Shown: one piece after another, positions 1-9,117 of the stretch
How positions within the stretch are numbered: the first letter of the stretch is position 1
Layout: each line of letters starts with the position of its first letter
Assembly: GCF_010723735.1 (NCBI RefSeq)
Contig: NZ_BLLB01000002.1
Location: 1,054,001-1,118,000, forward strand
DNA from: Mycolicibacterium hippocampi
GTDB lineage: Bacteria; Actinomycetota; Actinomycetes; Mycobacteriales; Mycobacteriaceae
Direction of reading: 5' to 3'
Length of the DNA stretch: 64,000 nt
Notes under the pieces: model-generated
What the model saw: only the letters and a program-made list of their open reading frames with translations
Database searches by the model: none
Told to the model about the DNA's origin: nothing
Program-made: the position numbers and the translations under genes

Positions 1-479
1 AGGCCGAGGATCGCGAGGTGATCGACGTGACCGACATGCTGGACCGGGTCGCGCGGGAGAACATGAGGGTGAGCCGCGGCGTGCAGATCGACATGGACGT
101 CGCCGACGATCTGGGAACCGTCTGGGGGTGGCCGGGCGGGCTGCGGCTGGCCGTCGACAACCTGGTGCGCAACGCCATCACCCACGGCGACGCCACCCGG
201 ATCCTGCTCGCCGCGCACCGCCACGACGGAACGATGACCATCGTCGTCGACGACAACGGCCGCGGGCTGCCTGCCGAGGAGCACGAGTCGGTCCTGGGCC
301 GCTTCTCCCGTGGAAGCAACGCCGCGCCGGGCGGCTCCGGGCTGGGTCTGGCCCTGGTCGCCCAGCAGGCGACGCTGCACGGCGGCACGATCGAGCTCTC
401 GGACGGGCCCCTCGGTGGGCTCAGGGCGACGTTCACGATGCTGATATCCCCGCAGCTGCACGAGGATTCCGAGGAGTAG
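1..479 (+). CDS. prrB: Sensor histidine kinase, C-terminal part (PrrB-like), 5' end outside window
   Basis: This is the ATP-binding end of a two-component sensor kinase; the reading frame is open from base 3 and its true start lies upstream of the window. Visible are the N box (DNLVRNAITHG), the G1 box (DDNGRGLP), an F-box-like RFSRG and the G2 box (GSGLGLAL), so the HATPase_c domain that phosphorylates the kinase is intact to the stop at 477-479. The stretch GSGLGLALVAQQA followed by LHGGT and PLGG closely resembles mycobacterial PrrB of the PrrA-PrrB system. That assignment is inference, because the sensor and dimerisation domains cannot be seen. The convergent permease gene ends 17 bp downstream. 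Confidence 0.7.
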   Translation, partial: AEDREVIDVTDMLDRVARENMRVSRGVQIDMDVADDLGTVWGWPGGLRLAVDNLVRNAITHGDATRILLAAHRHDGTMTIVVDDNGRGLPAEEHESVLGRFSRGSNAAPGGSGLGLALVAQQATLHGGTIELSDGPLGGLRATFTMLISPQLHEDSEE

Positions 480-496
480 TCGGCTCCGGCCGGCGC

Positions 497-1930
497 CTAC
501 CGCTTCTTCAGCGCCTCGAGCAACCGATGTTCGGTGTCCTCACCCGGCTTGATACCCGTCGGGATGCGGAGCAGGAAGAAGGCGCCGATCGCCCACCACA
601 CACCGAACAGGATCCACGGCGGCATGTCGAGGAACGCGGGCATCCCCGGCAGATAGAGGCTCAGCAGTCCGAAGCAGAGCACCACCGCGGCGCCACCGAT
701 CAGCAGGCCGCCCTTGCCCTGCCCGCCGACCCGAAGCGGCCGATCCATCAGCGGCTCCCGCCGGCGCAGGACCAGGAAGACGATGGCCACCAGCAGGTAG
801 GCGATCACGATGCTGGGTGAACCGGAGTCGACCAGCCAGACCAGCATCGCCTCACCGAGGAACGGGGCGATGAACGACAGCCCGCCGATGAACAGCAGCG
901 CGTTGACCGGGGTGCGGAATTTCGGGTGCAGTCTGCCGAACCAGGCGGGCAGCATCCCGGAGCGCGCCATCGAGTACATCAGTCGAGATGCACCGAGCAG
1001 CAGTGAGTTCCACGAGGTGAGGATTCCGGCGATGCCGCCGGCGATCAACACCTTCGCCATGAAGTCGCTGCTGAACATGGCGCCGAACGCGTCCGCGGTG
1101 GCGATGTCGGCGTCGGCCAGCTCGCTCACCGGCATCGCCGACGAGGTCGTCACGATGACGAGGAGATAGAAGATCGTCGCCAGCACCACGGCGATGACCA
1201 CCAACCGTCCGATCTGCCGGGCGGGCACGTTCACCTCCTCCGCGGACTGCGGGATGACGTCGAAACCGACGAACAGGAACGGCACCACCACCAGCACGGC
1301 GAAGAATCCGGCCGCGCCACCGGTGAAGAGCGGCGCCATGTTGCCGGTCTCCCCGCCGGTGAAGGCGCCGACCACCAGCATCAGCACGATGACCAGCAAC
1401 AGCACGACGACAAAGGTCTGCACCACACTCGCGAACTTGACGCCGAGGATGTTGATGGTGGTGATCACGACCGCGGCGATCGCACCGACCAGCGCCCAGG
1501 TGAGATACACCTCGCTGCCCGCGACGTCCCACAGCCGAACGTGGTTGAGGTCCGGGAAGAGGTACAACGCGGTCCTGGGCAGGGCCACGGCCTCGAACGC
1601 CACGATCGTCACGTATCCGCCGACGATGCCCCAGGATCCGATGAACGACCATCGCGGCCCCATCCCCCGGAGCAGGAAGTTGTGCTCGCCACCGGCTTTC
1701 GGCATCGCCGCGGTCAGCTCGGCGTAGGTCAGGCCGACCACGGCCATGATCACTCCGCCCGCGGCCATGGCCAGCACGGCTCCCAGCGTGCCCGCGGACC
1801 CGATCCAGTCACCGGTGAGCACCACCCAGCCGAAGCCGATCATGGCACCGAAGCCCAGTGCGAGGACGTCCCAGTTGCCGAGGACTTTCAGAAACGACGT
1901 GTCTTCGGTTTCGACCGCTTTTCGCTTCAT
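497..1930 (-). CDS. APC superfamily amino acid/polyamine permease
   Basis: A 477-residue polytopic inner-membrane protein of the amino acid-polyamine-organocation superfamily. The N-terminal FGAMIGFGWVVLTGDW segment is the typical glycine-rich unwound first helix that contacts the substrate amine in this family, and about twelve hydrophobic helices follow. The ATG at 1930 is chosen because it overlaps the stop of the upstream DUF3054 gene as ATGA; the longer frame upstream is the antisense-free tail of that gene and not coding here. It is the last gene of a probable four-gene operon (4756 down to 497). The substrate cannot be read from the sequence. The family call is firm, and the role as amino acid or amine importer is inferred. 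Confidence 0.85.
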   Translation of the reverse strand: MKRKAVETEDTSFLKVLGNWDVLALGFGAMIGFGWVVLTGDWIGSAGTLGAVLAMAAGGVIMAVVGLTYAELTAAMPKAGGEHNFLLRGMGPRWSFIGSWGIVGGYVTIVAFEAVALPRTALYLFPDLNHVRLWDVAGSEVYLTWALVGAIAAVVITTINILGVKFASVVQTFVVVLLLVIVLMLVVGAFTGGETGNMAPLFTGGAAGFFAVLVVVPFLFVGFDVIPQSAEEVNVPARQIGRLVVIAVVLATIFYLLVIVTTSSAMPVSELADADIATADAFGAMFSSDFMAKVLIAGGIAGILTSWNSLLLGASRLMYSMARSGMLPAWFGRLHPKFRTPVNALLFIGGLSFIAPFLGEAMLVWLVDSGSPSIVIAYLLVAIVFLVLRRREPLMDRPLRVGGQGKGGLLIGGAAVVLCFGLLSLYLPGMPAFLDMPPWILFGVWWAIGAFFLLRIPTGIKPGEDTEHRLLEALKKR

Positions 1931-2325
1931 TGTGGGACCCAACCTTCCGGTGTTCGACGACGGGCACGGGCCAGTGCCCGCCACCCAAGCAGCAGCACCG
2001 CGGTCGTCACCGAGGCGACCACGATGAAGCTGACGGCAGTGCCCTGAGAGGTGGCCTTGCGCAACAGCATCGCGACGACCACGGTGCACACCCAGACGAC
2101 CAAGCCGGTGGGGGCGAGTGAGGTCGGGCGCTGCCAGCCGCGCGAGAGCACCCAGCCCACAGCGGTTCCGGTGAGGAATGGCCATGCGGTCTCGACGATT
2201 CCGCTGACGGTCAGTCCCTCGGCGTGGCTGCGTCGCCCGATCGTGCAGAACACCACGACGCACACCACGTCGGCGGCCAGTGCCCCCGCCGCCACGCGCG
2301 CCGACGGGCGCTCACCGTTGCGCAT
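1927..2325 (-). CDS. DUF3054 family membrane protein
   Basis: A 132-residue protein with about four hydrophobic helices. An N-terminal AADVVCVVVFCTIGRRSHAEG segment and a central WPFLTGTAVGW are typical of the actinobacterial DUF3054 family, which has no known function. Its start (ATG at 2325) lies inside the end of the M23 lipoprotein gene (14-bp overlap), and its stop overlaps the permease start as ATGA. Translation is therefore probably coupled along the operon. It may assist the downstream permease, but nothing in the sequence proves this. Confidence 0.8.
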   Translation of the reverse strand: MRNGERPSARVAAGALAADVVCVVVFCTIGRRSHAEGLTVSGIVETAWPFLTGTAVGWVLSRGWQRPTSLAPTGLVVWVCTVVVAMLLRKATSQGTAVSFIVVASVTTAVLLLGWRALARARRRTPEGWVPQ

Positions 2326-3562
2326 AGGTCATCACGTCGTAAACAAGTGGGCTGGTGTCGTTTTCGGTGCGAGGAGCGAATCCCGGTTGCAGCTCGGCAG
2401 GGCGGCCGTCGAGGAGCGCGCCGAGCGCTTCGGGACTGCCGGCGAGCCGCGAGTCCAGCTGGAATGACGACAGCACGAACGGCAGACCGTCGGACCGAAG
2501 TGGGTCGGGTGAGTTCATCACGTGGAAGTGCAGGTGGGGTGCATCGGTGTTGCCGCTGTTGCCCAATGAACCGATCACCTGGCCGGCGGCCAGTTGGTCG
2601 CCGGGCTTGACCTGGACCGTCCCGGTCTGGAGGTGGGCGTAGAACGCGTAGTTGCCGTCACCGAGGTCCTGCACGACGTGGTTGCCGCCGTACTGCTCGA
2701 GGGTCAACCCCGTCGGTGCTGTCCCGGGGACCTGTTCGGCCAAGCCGTCCAGCGTCGACACCACGGGGCCGTCACCGACCGCCAGAATGTCGGCGCCGAA
2801 GTACGGGTAGCTGTTCACATCCGTCGGTTCACCGGTGGAAATCCGGCCGTCGGGGCCCAGTTGGAGGTAGTCGATCGCGAACCGCTCGGCCGCCCAGATC
2901 TCGCCGTCGATCGGATTGAGCGCAGTGCGGTGCGGGGTCATGTCGCAGCAACTGTTGGCGTTGAGCCAGTTCGGTCCGGCCAGTGGCGGCGAGAGGACGA
3001 CCGGTTCCCGCTTGGCCACGGTGACCGGTGCGACGTTCTCGGTCATGGCGGCTTCGAACAGTGGCGGCATCGGCTGCGGCACCGAGATGCCGACGGCGTG
3101 GGTCAGCTGGTCCGGAACGATCTCGTCCGGGGCCAGTGCCACGTCCAGCCACACGAAGGCACTCTGTCCCGCACCGATTGTTGTCGTCGGCGTGGGGGTT
3201 CCGATGATGCGCGTCCAGTAGGCGAGGCGGTCGCCCGGCAGGCTGAGCAGCGTTCGGTCCCCGGCGCGGACATCGACGGACGTGACCGTCACGTCCTGGG
3301 CGAGGGCGTTCGTCAGCTGTAGTTCGTAGGCCAGGTGGACCTTGCCGTCGGTCCCCGGCACCGGTATCGGCGCCGCGAGCACCTGCGCCACCAACGGCGT
3401 CGCCACTGACGGCGCGGGCGGTGTGGCCGTGGGGGCCGCCGAGGCCGAAGCCGCGCTGGTGCCGACGGGCGTGGTCTCGGGTGCAGCGGAGCAGCCTGCC
3501 GCCAGCAATAGCGAAGCGACCGAACCGGCGCCGATCAATGAACGAATGTGTTTAGGGCTCAA
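2312..3562 (-). CDS. M23 family peptidase lipoprotein
   Basis: A 416-residue exported lipoprotein starting at TTG 3562. The signal peptide ends in the lipobox LAAGC (Cys24), followed by an Ala/Pro/Thr-rich tether. The C-terminal half is a LytM/M23-type domain: zinc-ligand candidates are His and Asp in the PHRTALNPIDG...FAIDYL region and the HxH motif in APHLHFHVMN, with the usual GDQLAAGQVIGSLGNSG strand between. M23 enzymes cut peptidoglycan cross-bridges, or act as inactive activators of amidases. Its place between a YbhN-type membrane protein (10-bp gap upstream) and DUF3054 suggests co-transcription. I do not recognise an M. tuberculosis equivalent at this locus. Confidence 0.85.
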   Translation of the reverse strand: MSPKHIRSLIGAGSVASLLLAAGCSAAPETTPVGTSAASASAAPTATPPAPSVATPLVAQVLAAPIPVPGTDGKVHLAYELQLTNALAQDVTVTSVDVRAGDRTLLSLPGDRLAYWTRIIGTPTPTTTIGAGQSAFVWLDVALAPDEIVPDQLTHAVGISVPQPMPPLFEAAMTENVAPVTVAKREPVVLSPPLAGPNWLNANSCCDMTPHRTALNPIDGEIWAAERFAIDYLQLGPDGRISTGEPTDVNSYPYFGADILAVGDGPVVSTLDGLAEQVPGTAPTGLTLEQYGGNHVVQDLGDGNYAFYAHLQTGTVQVKPGDQLAAGQVIGSLGNSGNTDAPHLHFHVMNSPDPLRSDGLPFVLSSFQLDSRLAGSPEALGALLDGRPAELQPGFAPRTENDTSPLVYDVMTYAQR

Positions 3563-3571
3563 TTGCTTTCG

Positions 3572-4756
3572 CTACCTGCCGGACTCGTTCGGCGCCGGCC
3601 CTGCGGCCGCGCCGGGTGGGTGGGGGCACTCCGGGTCGGGACTGAACTGCGCGGCCTTCGCGGTGTCGACGCCCGCCACCGGGACGACCACCGGACCGGT
3701 GTCGGGATCGATGTCCTTTTCGGTGCGGAACATGAAGAAGAAGATCACCCAGCCGATCACGGCGATGAAGATCCAGCTGATCAGCCGGTAGACCAGCATC
3801 GCGGAGATCGCTGCGGCAAGCGGCATTCCGCTGGACACCAGCCCCGGCACCAGCACCGCCTCGACCACCAGCAGCCCGCCCGGCATCAACGGGATGGAGC
3901 CGACCGCCCGGGCGGCCGCATAGGCGACGATCACTCCCGCGATCGACGGGTGGCCGCCCGTGGCGTAGCAGGCGAACAACAGGCAGGCCACGTCGGCGAT
4001 CCAGTTGAACAGCGACCAGCTGAACGCGACGCTGAGATCGCGACGGCCCAGCTGCACCGATTCGAGTTGGCCGAGGATCCCCCGCCATTTCGACAACCCG
4101 GTACCTGCGGGCTTGCCCCGCACCGAGTTGAACCATGACAGCACCCGCGCGCCGATGCCGTCGATCAGCTCGGGGCGGGTGGCCACCGCCTGTGCCAGCA
4201 GGATCAATGCGACGAAGCCGCCGAGCGAGAAGATCAGCGACAACGGGTTCTTGCTCGCACCGAGCATGAACGCGCCGGCCAGGCCGAGCAAGGCGAGCCC
4301 GATGACCTGAAGGACGCCGGACATCACCAGCTGCCAGGACGCCACGACGGGGGAGGCGCCCCACATCCGCTGCTGACGGTAGATGAATGTCGCAGACAGT
4401 ACCGGGCCGCCGGGCATGGTGGTGGACAATGCGTTTCCCGCGTAGAACGCCGACTCGGAACGCCATTGCCGCACGTGAACGCCGGCCGAGGCCAGCAGCG
4501 TCCGCTGGATCTGGGCGAAGCTGTGCATCGATGCCATCGCCGCGACGGCGGCGGCCAGCACCCACCACCAGTTCGCCGAGTAGAGGCTCTGCCAGGCCTT
4601 GGCGAGTTGGTCGTGCACCAGGGCCAGCTCGACGGCCAGCACGATGAGCGCCACCGCCAGGACCACCCACCGCAGCCACCAGTACTTGCCGCGGCCGGGC
4701 CGCGCCTGGCCGGCGGCTCGCGGTGGGGTGTCGCTCGCGGCAACCTCGTGTGACAC
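3572..4756 (-). CDS. YbhN/UPF0104 (LPG synthase TM-like) membrane protein, Rv0204c-like
   Basis: A 394-residue integral membrane protein. After a cytoplasmic N-terminus rich in Arg/Ala/Pro come seven to eight helices. The middle contains STTMPGGPVLSATFIYRQQ and the C-terminal half PLMPGGLLVVEAVLVPGL, the two PGG-type signatures of the lysylphosphatidylglycerol-synthetase transmembrane family (UPF0104/YbhN). No tRNA-dependent aminoacyl domain is attached, so lysyl transfer is not expected. Position next to the AI-2E-type gene and mmpL3 matches Rv0204c. It heads a probable operon with the M23 lipoprotein. A flippase or lipid-related role is only a family-based guess. Confidence 0.8.
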   Translation of the reverse strand: MSHEVAASDTPPRAAGQARPGRGKYWWLRWVVLAVALIVLAVELALVHDQLAKAWQSLYSANWWWVLAAAVAAMASMHSFAQIQRTLLASAGVHVRQWRSESAFYAGNALSTTMPGGPVLSATFIYRQQRMWGASPVVASWQLVMSGVLQVIGLALLGLAGAFMLGASKNPLSLIFSLGGFVALILLAQAVATRPELIDGIGARVLSWFNSVRGKPAGTGLSKWRGILGQLESVQLGRRDLSVAFSWSLFNWIADVACLLFACYATGGHPSIAGVIVAYAAARAVGSIPLMPGGLLVVEAVLVPGLVSSGMPLAAAISAMLVYRLISWIFIAVIGWVIFFFMFRTEKDIDPDTGPVVVPVAGVDTAKAAQFSPDPECPHPPGAAAGPAPNESGR

Positions 4757-4821
4757 GCAGTACAGGGTAAGCGGTGGCCGGGTCGAATTCGCAGATCCGA
4801 GGACGAAACCTGCGGGGCCGT

Positions 4822-4833
4822 TACGCTACCGGA
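4822..4833 (+). promoter_or_regulatory. Putative -10 box for a leaderless transcript of the AI-2E-type gene
   Basis: TACGCT at 4822-4827 fits the mycobacterial TANNNT -10 element and sits exactly 6 bp before the ATG at 4834, with no ribosome binding site between. The transcript would start at or next to the A of the start codon. Confidence 0.5.
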
Positions 4834-6012
4834 ATGTCAGCCCGTGGCCCGCGCCCAGCCTCCTTGGACGCCTTCGCTGACGAGTCGGTCAGCCCACTGG
4901 TCCGCAAGACCGCCGCCTGGTCGTGGCGGCTGTTGGTGATCCTCGGCGCCGTCGTGGCCTTGCTGTGGTTGTTTTTCCGGCTGGAGATCCTGTTCGTGCC
5001 GGTGATGCTGGCGACGATCCTGGCGGCATTGCTGATGCCGGTGGTCGATTTCCTGGATCGGCGCGGTGCGCCGCGCAGTGGTGCGGTGGCCCTGGTTCTG
5101 CTGAGCGGTATCGCGTTGTTCGGCGGCTTGCTGGCGTTTGTGGTCAATCAATTCATCGAGGGAGCGCCGGCGCTGGCGGATCAGGTGACGGCCAGCATCG
5201 AAGGCGTCGGCACCTGGCTCACCGACGGGCCGCTGGATGTCAGCCCGCAGCAGATCAACCAGGCCCGCGACGCGGCGATCGAGGCGCTGCAGAGCAATCA
5301 GGAGAGACTGACCAGCGGAGCGCTGTCCACGGCAGGCACGCTGACCGAGATCGTGACCGGCGCGCTGCTGGTGTTGTTCACGTTGATCTTCCTGCTGCAC
5401 GGTGGCCGGAACATCTTCGGCTTCATCACCCTGGTCTTCCCGACCGACGTGCGGGACCGGGTGCGCGACGCCGGGCGCGCCGGCTTCCGGTCGCTGATCG
5501 GTTACGTGCGTGCGACGTTCCTGGTGGCGCTGGTCGACGCGCTCGGCATCGGCGTCGGGCTGGCGATCATGGGGGTGCCGCTGGCGCTGCCGTTGGCCTC
5601 GCTGGTGTTCCTGGGCGCGTTCGTGCCGCTGGTCGGTGCGGTGGTCACCGGCTTCCTGGCGGTCATCGTCGCGCTGATCGCCAAGGGCTGGATCTACGCA
5701 CTCATCACGCTCGGGCTGATCATCGCTGTGCAACAGCTCGAGGGCCATGTGTTGCAGCCGCTGGTGATGGGCCGGGCGGTCTCCATCCACCCGCTGGCGA
5801 TCGTGCTGGCGATCGCGGGCGGAGCCGTTCTGGCAGGCATCATCGGCGCGTTGCTCGCCGTGCCGGTGCTGGCGTTCCTCAACAGCTCGATCCGGGTGCT
5901 GGTCGCCGACGACCCGGCCGCCGAGGAGGAGGCGCTGGAAGCCGAGGAGGGCCCGGTGGTGCAGGCCGAACCCGATGACGTCGAGGAGCCGGCCGCCCCC
6001 GTGGACGGCTGA
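4834..6012 (+). CDS. AI-2E family transporter/PerM-like membrane protein, Rv0205-like
   Basis: A 392-residue polytopic membrane protein of the AI-2E/PerM exporter superfamily. The characteristic C-terminal block is present: a short helix with [19 protein letters not shown] followed by a glycine-spaced helix and [14 protein letters not shown]. The tail is acidic (many Glu after about residue 365). The ATG at 4834 is preferred to an upstream in-frame ATG at 4774 because a -10 box lies 6 bp before it. The gene diverges from the UPF0104 gene and converges on mmpL3, only 14 bp apart. Relatives move small molecules or ions; the mycobacterial substrate is unknown. Confidence 0.85.
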   Translation: MSARGPRPASLDAFADESVSPLVRKTAAWSWRLLVILGAVVALLWLFFRLEILFVPVMLATILAALLMPVVDFLDRRGAPRSGAVALVLLSGIALFGGLLAFVVNQFIEGAPALADQVTASIEGVGTWLTDGPLDVSPQQINQARDAAIEALQSNQERLTSGALSTAGTLTEIVTGALLVLFTLIFLLHGGRNIFGFITLVFPTDVRDRVRDAGRAGFRSLIGYVRATFLVALVDALGIGVGLAIMGVPLALPLASLVFLGAFVPLVGAVVTGFLAVIVALIAKGWIYALITLGLIIAVQQLEGHVLQPLVMGRAVSIHPLAIVLAIAGGAVLAGIIGALLAVPVLAFLNSSIRVLVADDPAAEEEALEAEEGPVVQAEPDDVEEPAAPVDG

Positions 6013-6026
6013 CTACGGCTGGTCGC

Positions 6027-9000
6027 CTACAGCCGGCCTTCCCGGCGCAGCAGGTCCTGGGCGCTGACACCGCTTCCGCCTCGGCGCTGGGGCTCGTCCT
6101 CGGCGCGGGTGTTGAGCTTCTCGGTGGCTGCCTCGGCATCCGACTTCTTCGGTGTCGGGATCGCTCGGGTCTCGGCCGAGTCGTCGTCCTGGGCGGCGGA
6201 CGCTCGCTGCGCCGGGATCGCCGTGGTCGGCTCGCTGTCGCCGGGGCCCTGATCGGGCATCGCCCGGGTCGGCTCGGCCGACGGCCGAGGTGGCGGTGCC
6301 GGGGTGGCAGACCCGGGCCCCGAAGGACTGCCGGTGCCACGCAGGTCGCCGAGCCATGATTCGATCTCCCGTTCGCCCCGCGGTGAGGCGGGCGGCTCAG
6401 GTGGCCGTTGGGTGCGTTGGGTGGCCGCGGCGGTGGCGTTGCTGACCGCGTTGCGGACGGCGTTCTTGGCCATCGACAGCCGCGTGGTCTGCGGTTCCTC
6501 GTCAGCCGGTGCGGGCGGCGGCGCGCTCGGCAGCCGGGTAGTCCCCGCTGCCGACGGACCACTGACCCGCGGCGGCGTGCCGGCCCCACCGGGGCGGGGC
6601 GAACCGCCAGGCGCCGGATGGGTGGGATCGTGCGGCGGCAACGCCCTCGGGGGCGCCGCGACCGGCGGCCCGCCGGCGCCGACCAGGGCTTCGGGATGAG
6701 CCGGCTCCGCGGCGGTTTCCCGCGAATCCCGCACCGACGGGCGCTTGCGTTCGTCGGGCAGTTCGGTCTCACCGAGGCCGAGCCGCTCCTGGAGGCGCTT
6801 CATCCAGCGCGGCGCCCACCAGCAGTCGTCACCGAGCAGCTTCATGATCGCGGGCACCAGGAACATGCGGACGATCGTCGCGTCCAGCAACAGCGCGATG
6901 AGCAGGCCGAACGCCAGGTACTTCATCATCACCAGGTCGGAGAACACGAATGCGCCCGCGACAACGGCCAGCACCAGGGCGGCACCGGTGATCAGACGGC
7001 CGGTGGTGGCCGTACCGATCCGGATCGCCTCGGCGGTGGACATGCCGCGCTCGCGCGCCTCCACCATCCTGGACACCAGGAACACCTCGTAGTCGGTCGA
7101 CAGACCCCAGATCACGGCGATGATCAGGCCGATCATCGGTGCCATCAGGGGCTGCGGGGTGTAGTTCATCAGGCCGGAGCCGTGGCCGTCGACGAACATC
7201 CACGTGAGGATGCCCATCGTGGAGCCGAGCGTCAGCGCGCTCATCAACGCCGCCTTGATCGGCAGCACCACCGACCCGAACGCGAGGAACATCAGGATCG
7301 TCGTCGTGGTGATGAGCAACAGCACCATCAGCGGCAGCTTGTCGAACAGACTGTGGATGCTGTCCTGCTCGAGTGCCGGGGTGCCGCCCACGGACACGGT
7401 GAGTCCGCGCGGCGGCGACAGTTCGCGCAGTTCGTCGATCTTCTGGGAGGCGTCGTTGCGGACCTCCAGACCGTTCTGGATCACCCGCACCGACGGGTCT
7501 CTCGACGCTCCGTCGAGGTAGGGACGTTCCTGCCACATCTTGGCGGGGTCGCCGTCGGGCTCGATGAACCCGGGGATCGCCATCGCCTCGCTGCGGATCT
7601 CCGCGATCTGCTGGTCGGTGACCGGGTCACCGTTCTGGTTCTCGATGACCAGCGTCAACGGTTCGGTGCGGAATCCCGGGAAGGTCCGGTCGAACTCCTC
7701 CTGCGCGACGCGCACCGAGTTGTCGGGCGGCAGGTACTTCTCGCTGATACCGCCGAGCGACAGCTGACCCAACGGGATGATCAGCAGGATCATCCCGATC
7801 AGGATGGGTGCGGCGAAGCCGATCGGCCGCTTCATCACGACGTTGACGAGCTTGCCCCAGAAGCCCTTCTCGACCTCGGCGCGGGTCTTGGTCTTCTGGG
7901 TGCGGTCGGCCAGCCAGTTCAGCCACCAGTTCATCGGCTTCCAGTTACGGAAGAACGGCACCCGCAGCAGCGTCCGCACGCCGAGCGCGTCGACGTTGGG
8001 ACCGAGGATGGCCAGGGTGGCGGCCAGCACGGTGATCGACAGAATCGCCGCCAGCATCACCGAGGCGATGATCGCGTAGGTGATGGACTTGAGGAAGCCC
8101 TGCGGGAACAGCAGCAGCGGAACCGAGGAGGCCACCAGGATGACGGCGGAGAACATGACGGTGCGCCCGGAGGTCATGACGGTCCGCCGCACCGCGGCCT
8201 CGGTGTCGTAGCCTTCGGCGAGCTCCTCGCGGAACCGGCTCACCATGAACAACCCGTAGTCGACGGCGATGCCCAGGCCCATGAGCGTCACCACCGGCTG
8301 GGCGAAGAAGTGCACGGGGATGACCTCGGCGATCAACCGCATGATGCCCAGCGAGCCGGCGATCGTCAACGCGCCGATGATGGCCGGCAGCGCGGCGGCG
8401 ATGACGCCGCCGAACACGAAGAACAGCACGACGGCGACCAGCGGGATCGCCGCGACCTCGGCGCGCCGCTGGTCCTCGCCGATGGTTCCGGTCAGTTCGC
8501 TGGCAAGGGGCTGCAGACCGGCCTGCTGGACCTCGATGCCGTCGATGTTGAGGGCCTCTTTGACGGTGGTGCCGTCTTCGCCGACGTTCTTGTTGTAGTT
8601 GTTCAGGATCGCGTCGTCGTTGTCGCCCTTGAGCTGGACCGACATGAAGGCGTGCTGTTTGTCTGCGTCGGCCATGTTGCTGAGCACTTCGGGGCTCTTG
8701 AAGTAGCCGATGGCGCGCAGGATCTGGTCGGGGTGATTGCGCTCGACCTCCTCGAGGTTGTCGAGGATCTTCTCCCGGAACTGCGGATCGTCGACCGTCT
8801 TGCCCTCGGGCGCGGTGTAGATCGCCACGATGTGACCGGAGGTGTCTCGGCCGTACGCCTGGTCGGAGACCACCGACGCGTGGACCGATTCGCTTCCTTC
8901 GTCGTAGAACCCGCTCTGTGTGACGTGCTGTCCAAGGCTGATGCCGTAGACACCGCCGCCCAGGCACAGTGCGACCATGACACCGATGACGATGTATCGG

Positions 9001-9035
9001 TACTGGTACACCGTTCGACCCCACCAGGCGAACAC
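6027..9035 (-). CDS. mmpL3: MmpL3 trehalose monomycolate exporter (RND family)
   Basis: A 1002-residue RND-superfamily inner-membrane protein. MmpL3 flips or exports trehalose monomycolate to the periplasm for mycolic acid assembly and is essential in mycobacteria. The two proton-relay Asp-Tyr pairs are present: IAVDYGLFMVSRF in the first half and LSTDYEVFLVSRM in the second, each opening a helix bundle, with two periplasmic porter domains (after the first helix and near the middle). The C-terminal cytoplasmic tail of about 250 residues is Pro/Ala/Arg-rich and low complexity. The GTG start at 9035 has TAGGAG about 6 bp upstream. The gene follows trmB and the NYN gene in the same direction, as in Rv0208c to Rv0206c. 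Confidence 0.97.
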   Translation of the reverse strand: MFAWWGRTVYQYRYIVIGVMVALCLGGGVYGISLGQHVTQSGFYDEGSESVHASVVSDQAYGRDTSGHIVAIYTAPEGKTVDDPQFREKILDNLEEVERNHPDQILRAIGYFKSPEVLSNMADADKQHAFMSVQLKGDNDDAILNNYNKNVGEDGTTVKEALNIDGIEVQQAGLQPLASELTGTIGEDQRRAEVAAIPLVAVVLFFVFGGVIAAALPAIIGALTIAGSLGIMRLIAEVIPVHFFAQPVVTLMGLGIAVDYGLFMVSRFREELAEGYDTEAAVRRTVMTSGRTVMFSAVILVASSVPLLLFPQGFLKSITYAIIASVMLAAILSITVLAATLAILGPNVDALGVRTLLRVPFFRNWKPMNWWLNWLADRTQKTKTRAEVEKGFWGKLVNVVMKRPIGFAAPILIGMILLIIPLGQLSLGGISEKYLPPDNSVRVAQEEFDRTFPGFRTEPLTLVIENQNGDPVTDQQIAEIRSEAMAIPGFIEPDGDPAKMWQERPYLDGASRDPSVRVIQNGLEVRNDASQKIDELRELSPPRGLTVSVGGTPALEQDSIHSLFDKLPLMVLLLITTTTILMFLAFGSVVLPIKAALMSALTLGSTMGILTWMFVDGHGSGLMNYTPQPLMAPMIGLIIAVIWGLSTDYEVFLVSRMVEARERGMSTAEAIRIGTATTGRLITGAALVLAVVAGAFVFSDLVMMKYLAFGLLIALLLDATIVRMFLVPAIMKLLGDDCWWAPRWMKRLQERLGLGETELPDERKRPSVRDSRETAAEPAHPEALVGAGGPPVAAPPRALPPHDPTHPAPGGSPRPGGAGTPPRVSGPSAAGTTRLPSAPPPAPADEEPQTTRLSMAKNAVRNAVSNATAAATQRTQRPPEPPASPRGEREIESWLGDLRGTGSPSGPGSATPAPPPRPSAEPTRAMPDQGPGDSEPTTAIPAQRASAAQDDDSAETRAIPTPKKSDAEAATEKLNTRAEDEPQRRGGSGVSAQDLLRREGRL

Positions 9036-9063
9036 GTTCAGCTCCTAACGGTCATGAACAACT

Positions 9064-9080
9064 CTGACAGTTTCTGTCAG
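9064..9080. promoter_or_regulatory. Perfect 7-bp inverted repeat upstream of mmpL3 (candidate operator)
   Basis: CTGACAG-TTT-CTGTCAG, a perfect palindrome with a 3-bp centre, lies 29 bp upstream of the mmpL3 GTG in the short gap after the NYN gene. The TGACA/TGTCA arms resemble TetR-family operators, and TetR proteins (Rv3249c, Rv1816) are known to control mmpL3 in M. tuberculosis. No T-run follows, so a terminator is less likely. Confidence 0.45.
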
Positions 9081-9117
9081 CGGCCTCTGCGCACATCAGA
9101 AACCCGGCTTCAGTTTT

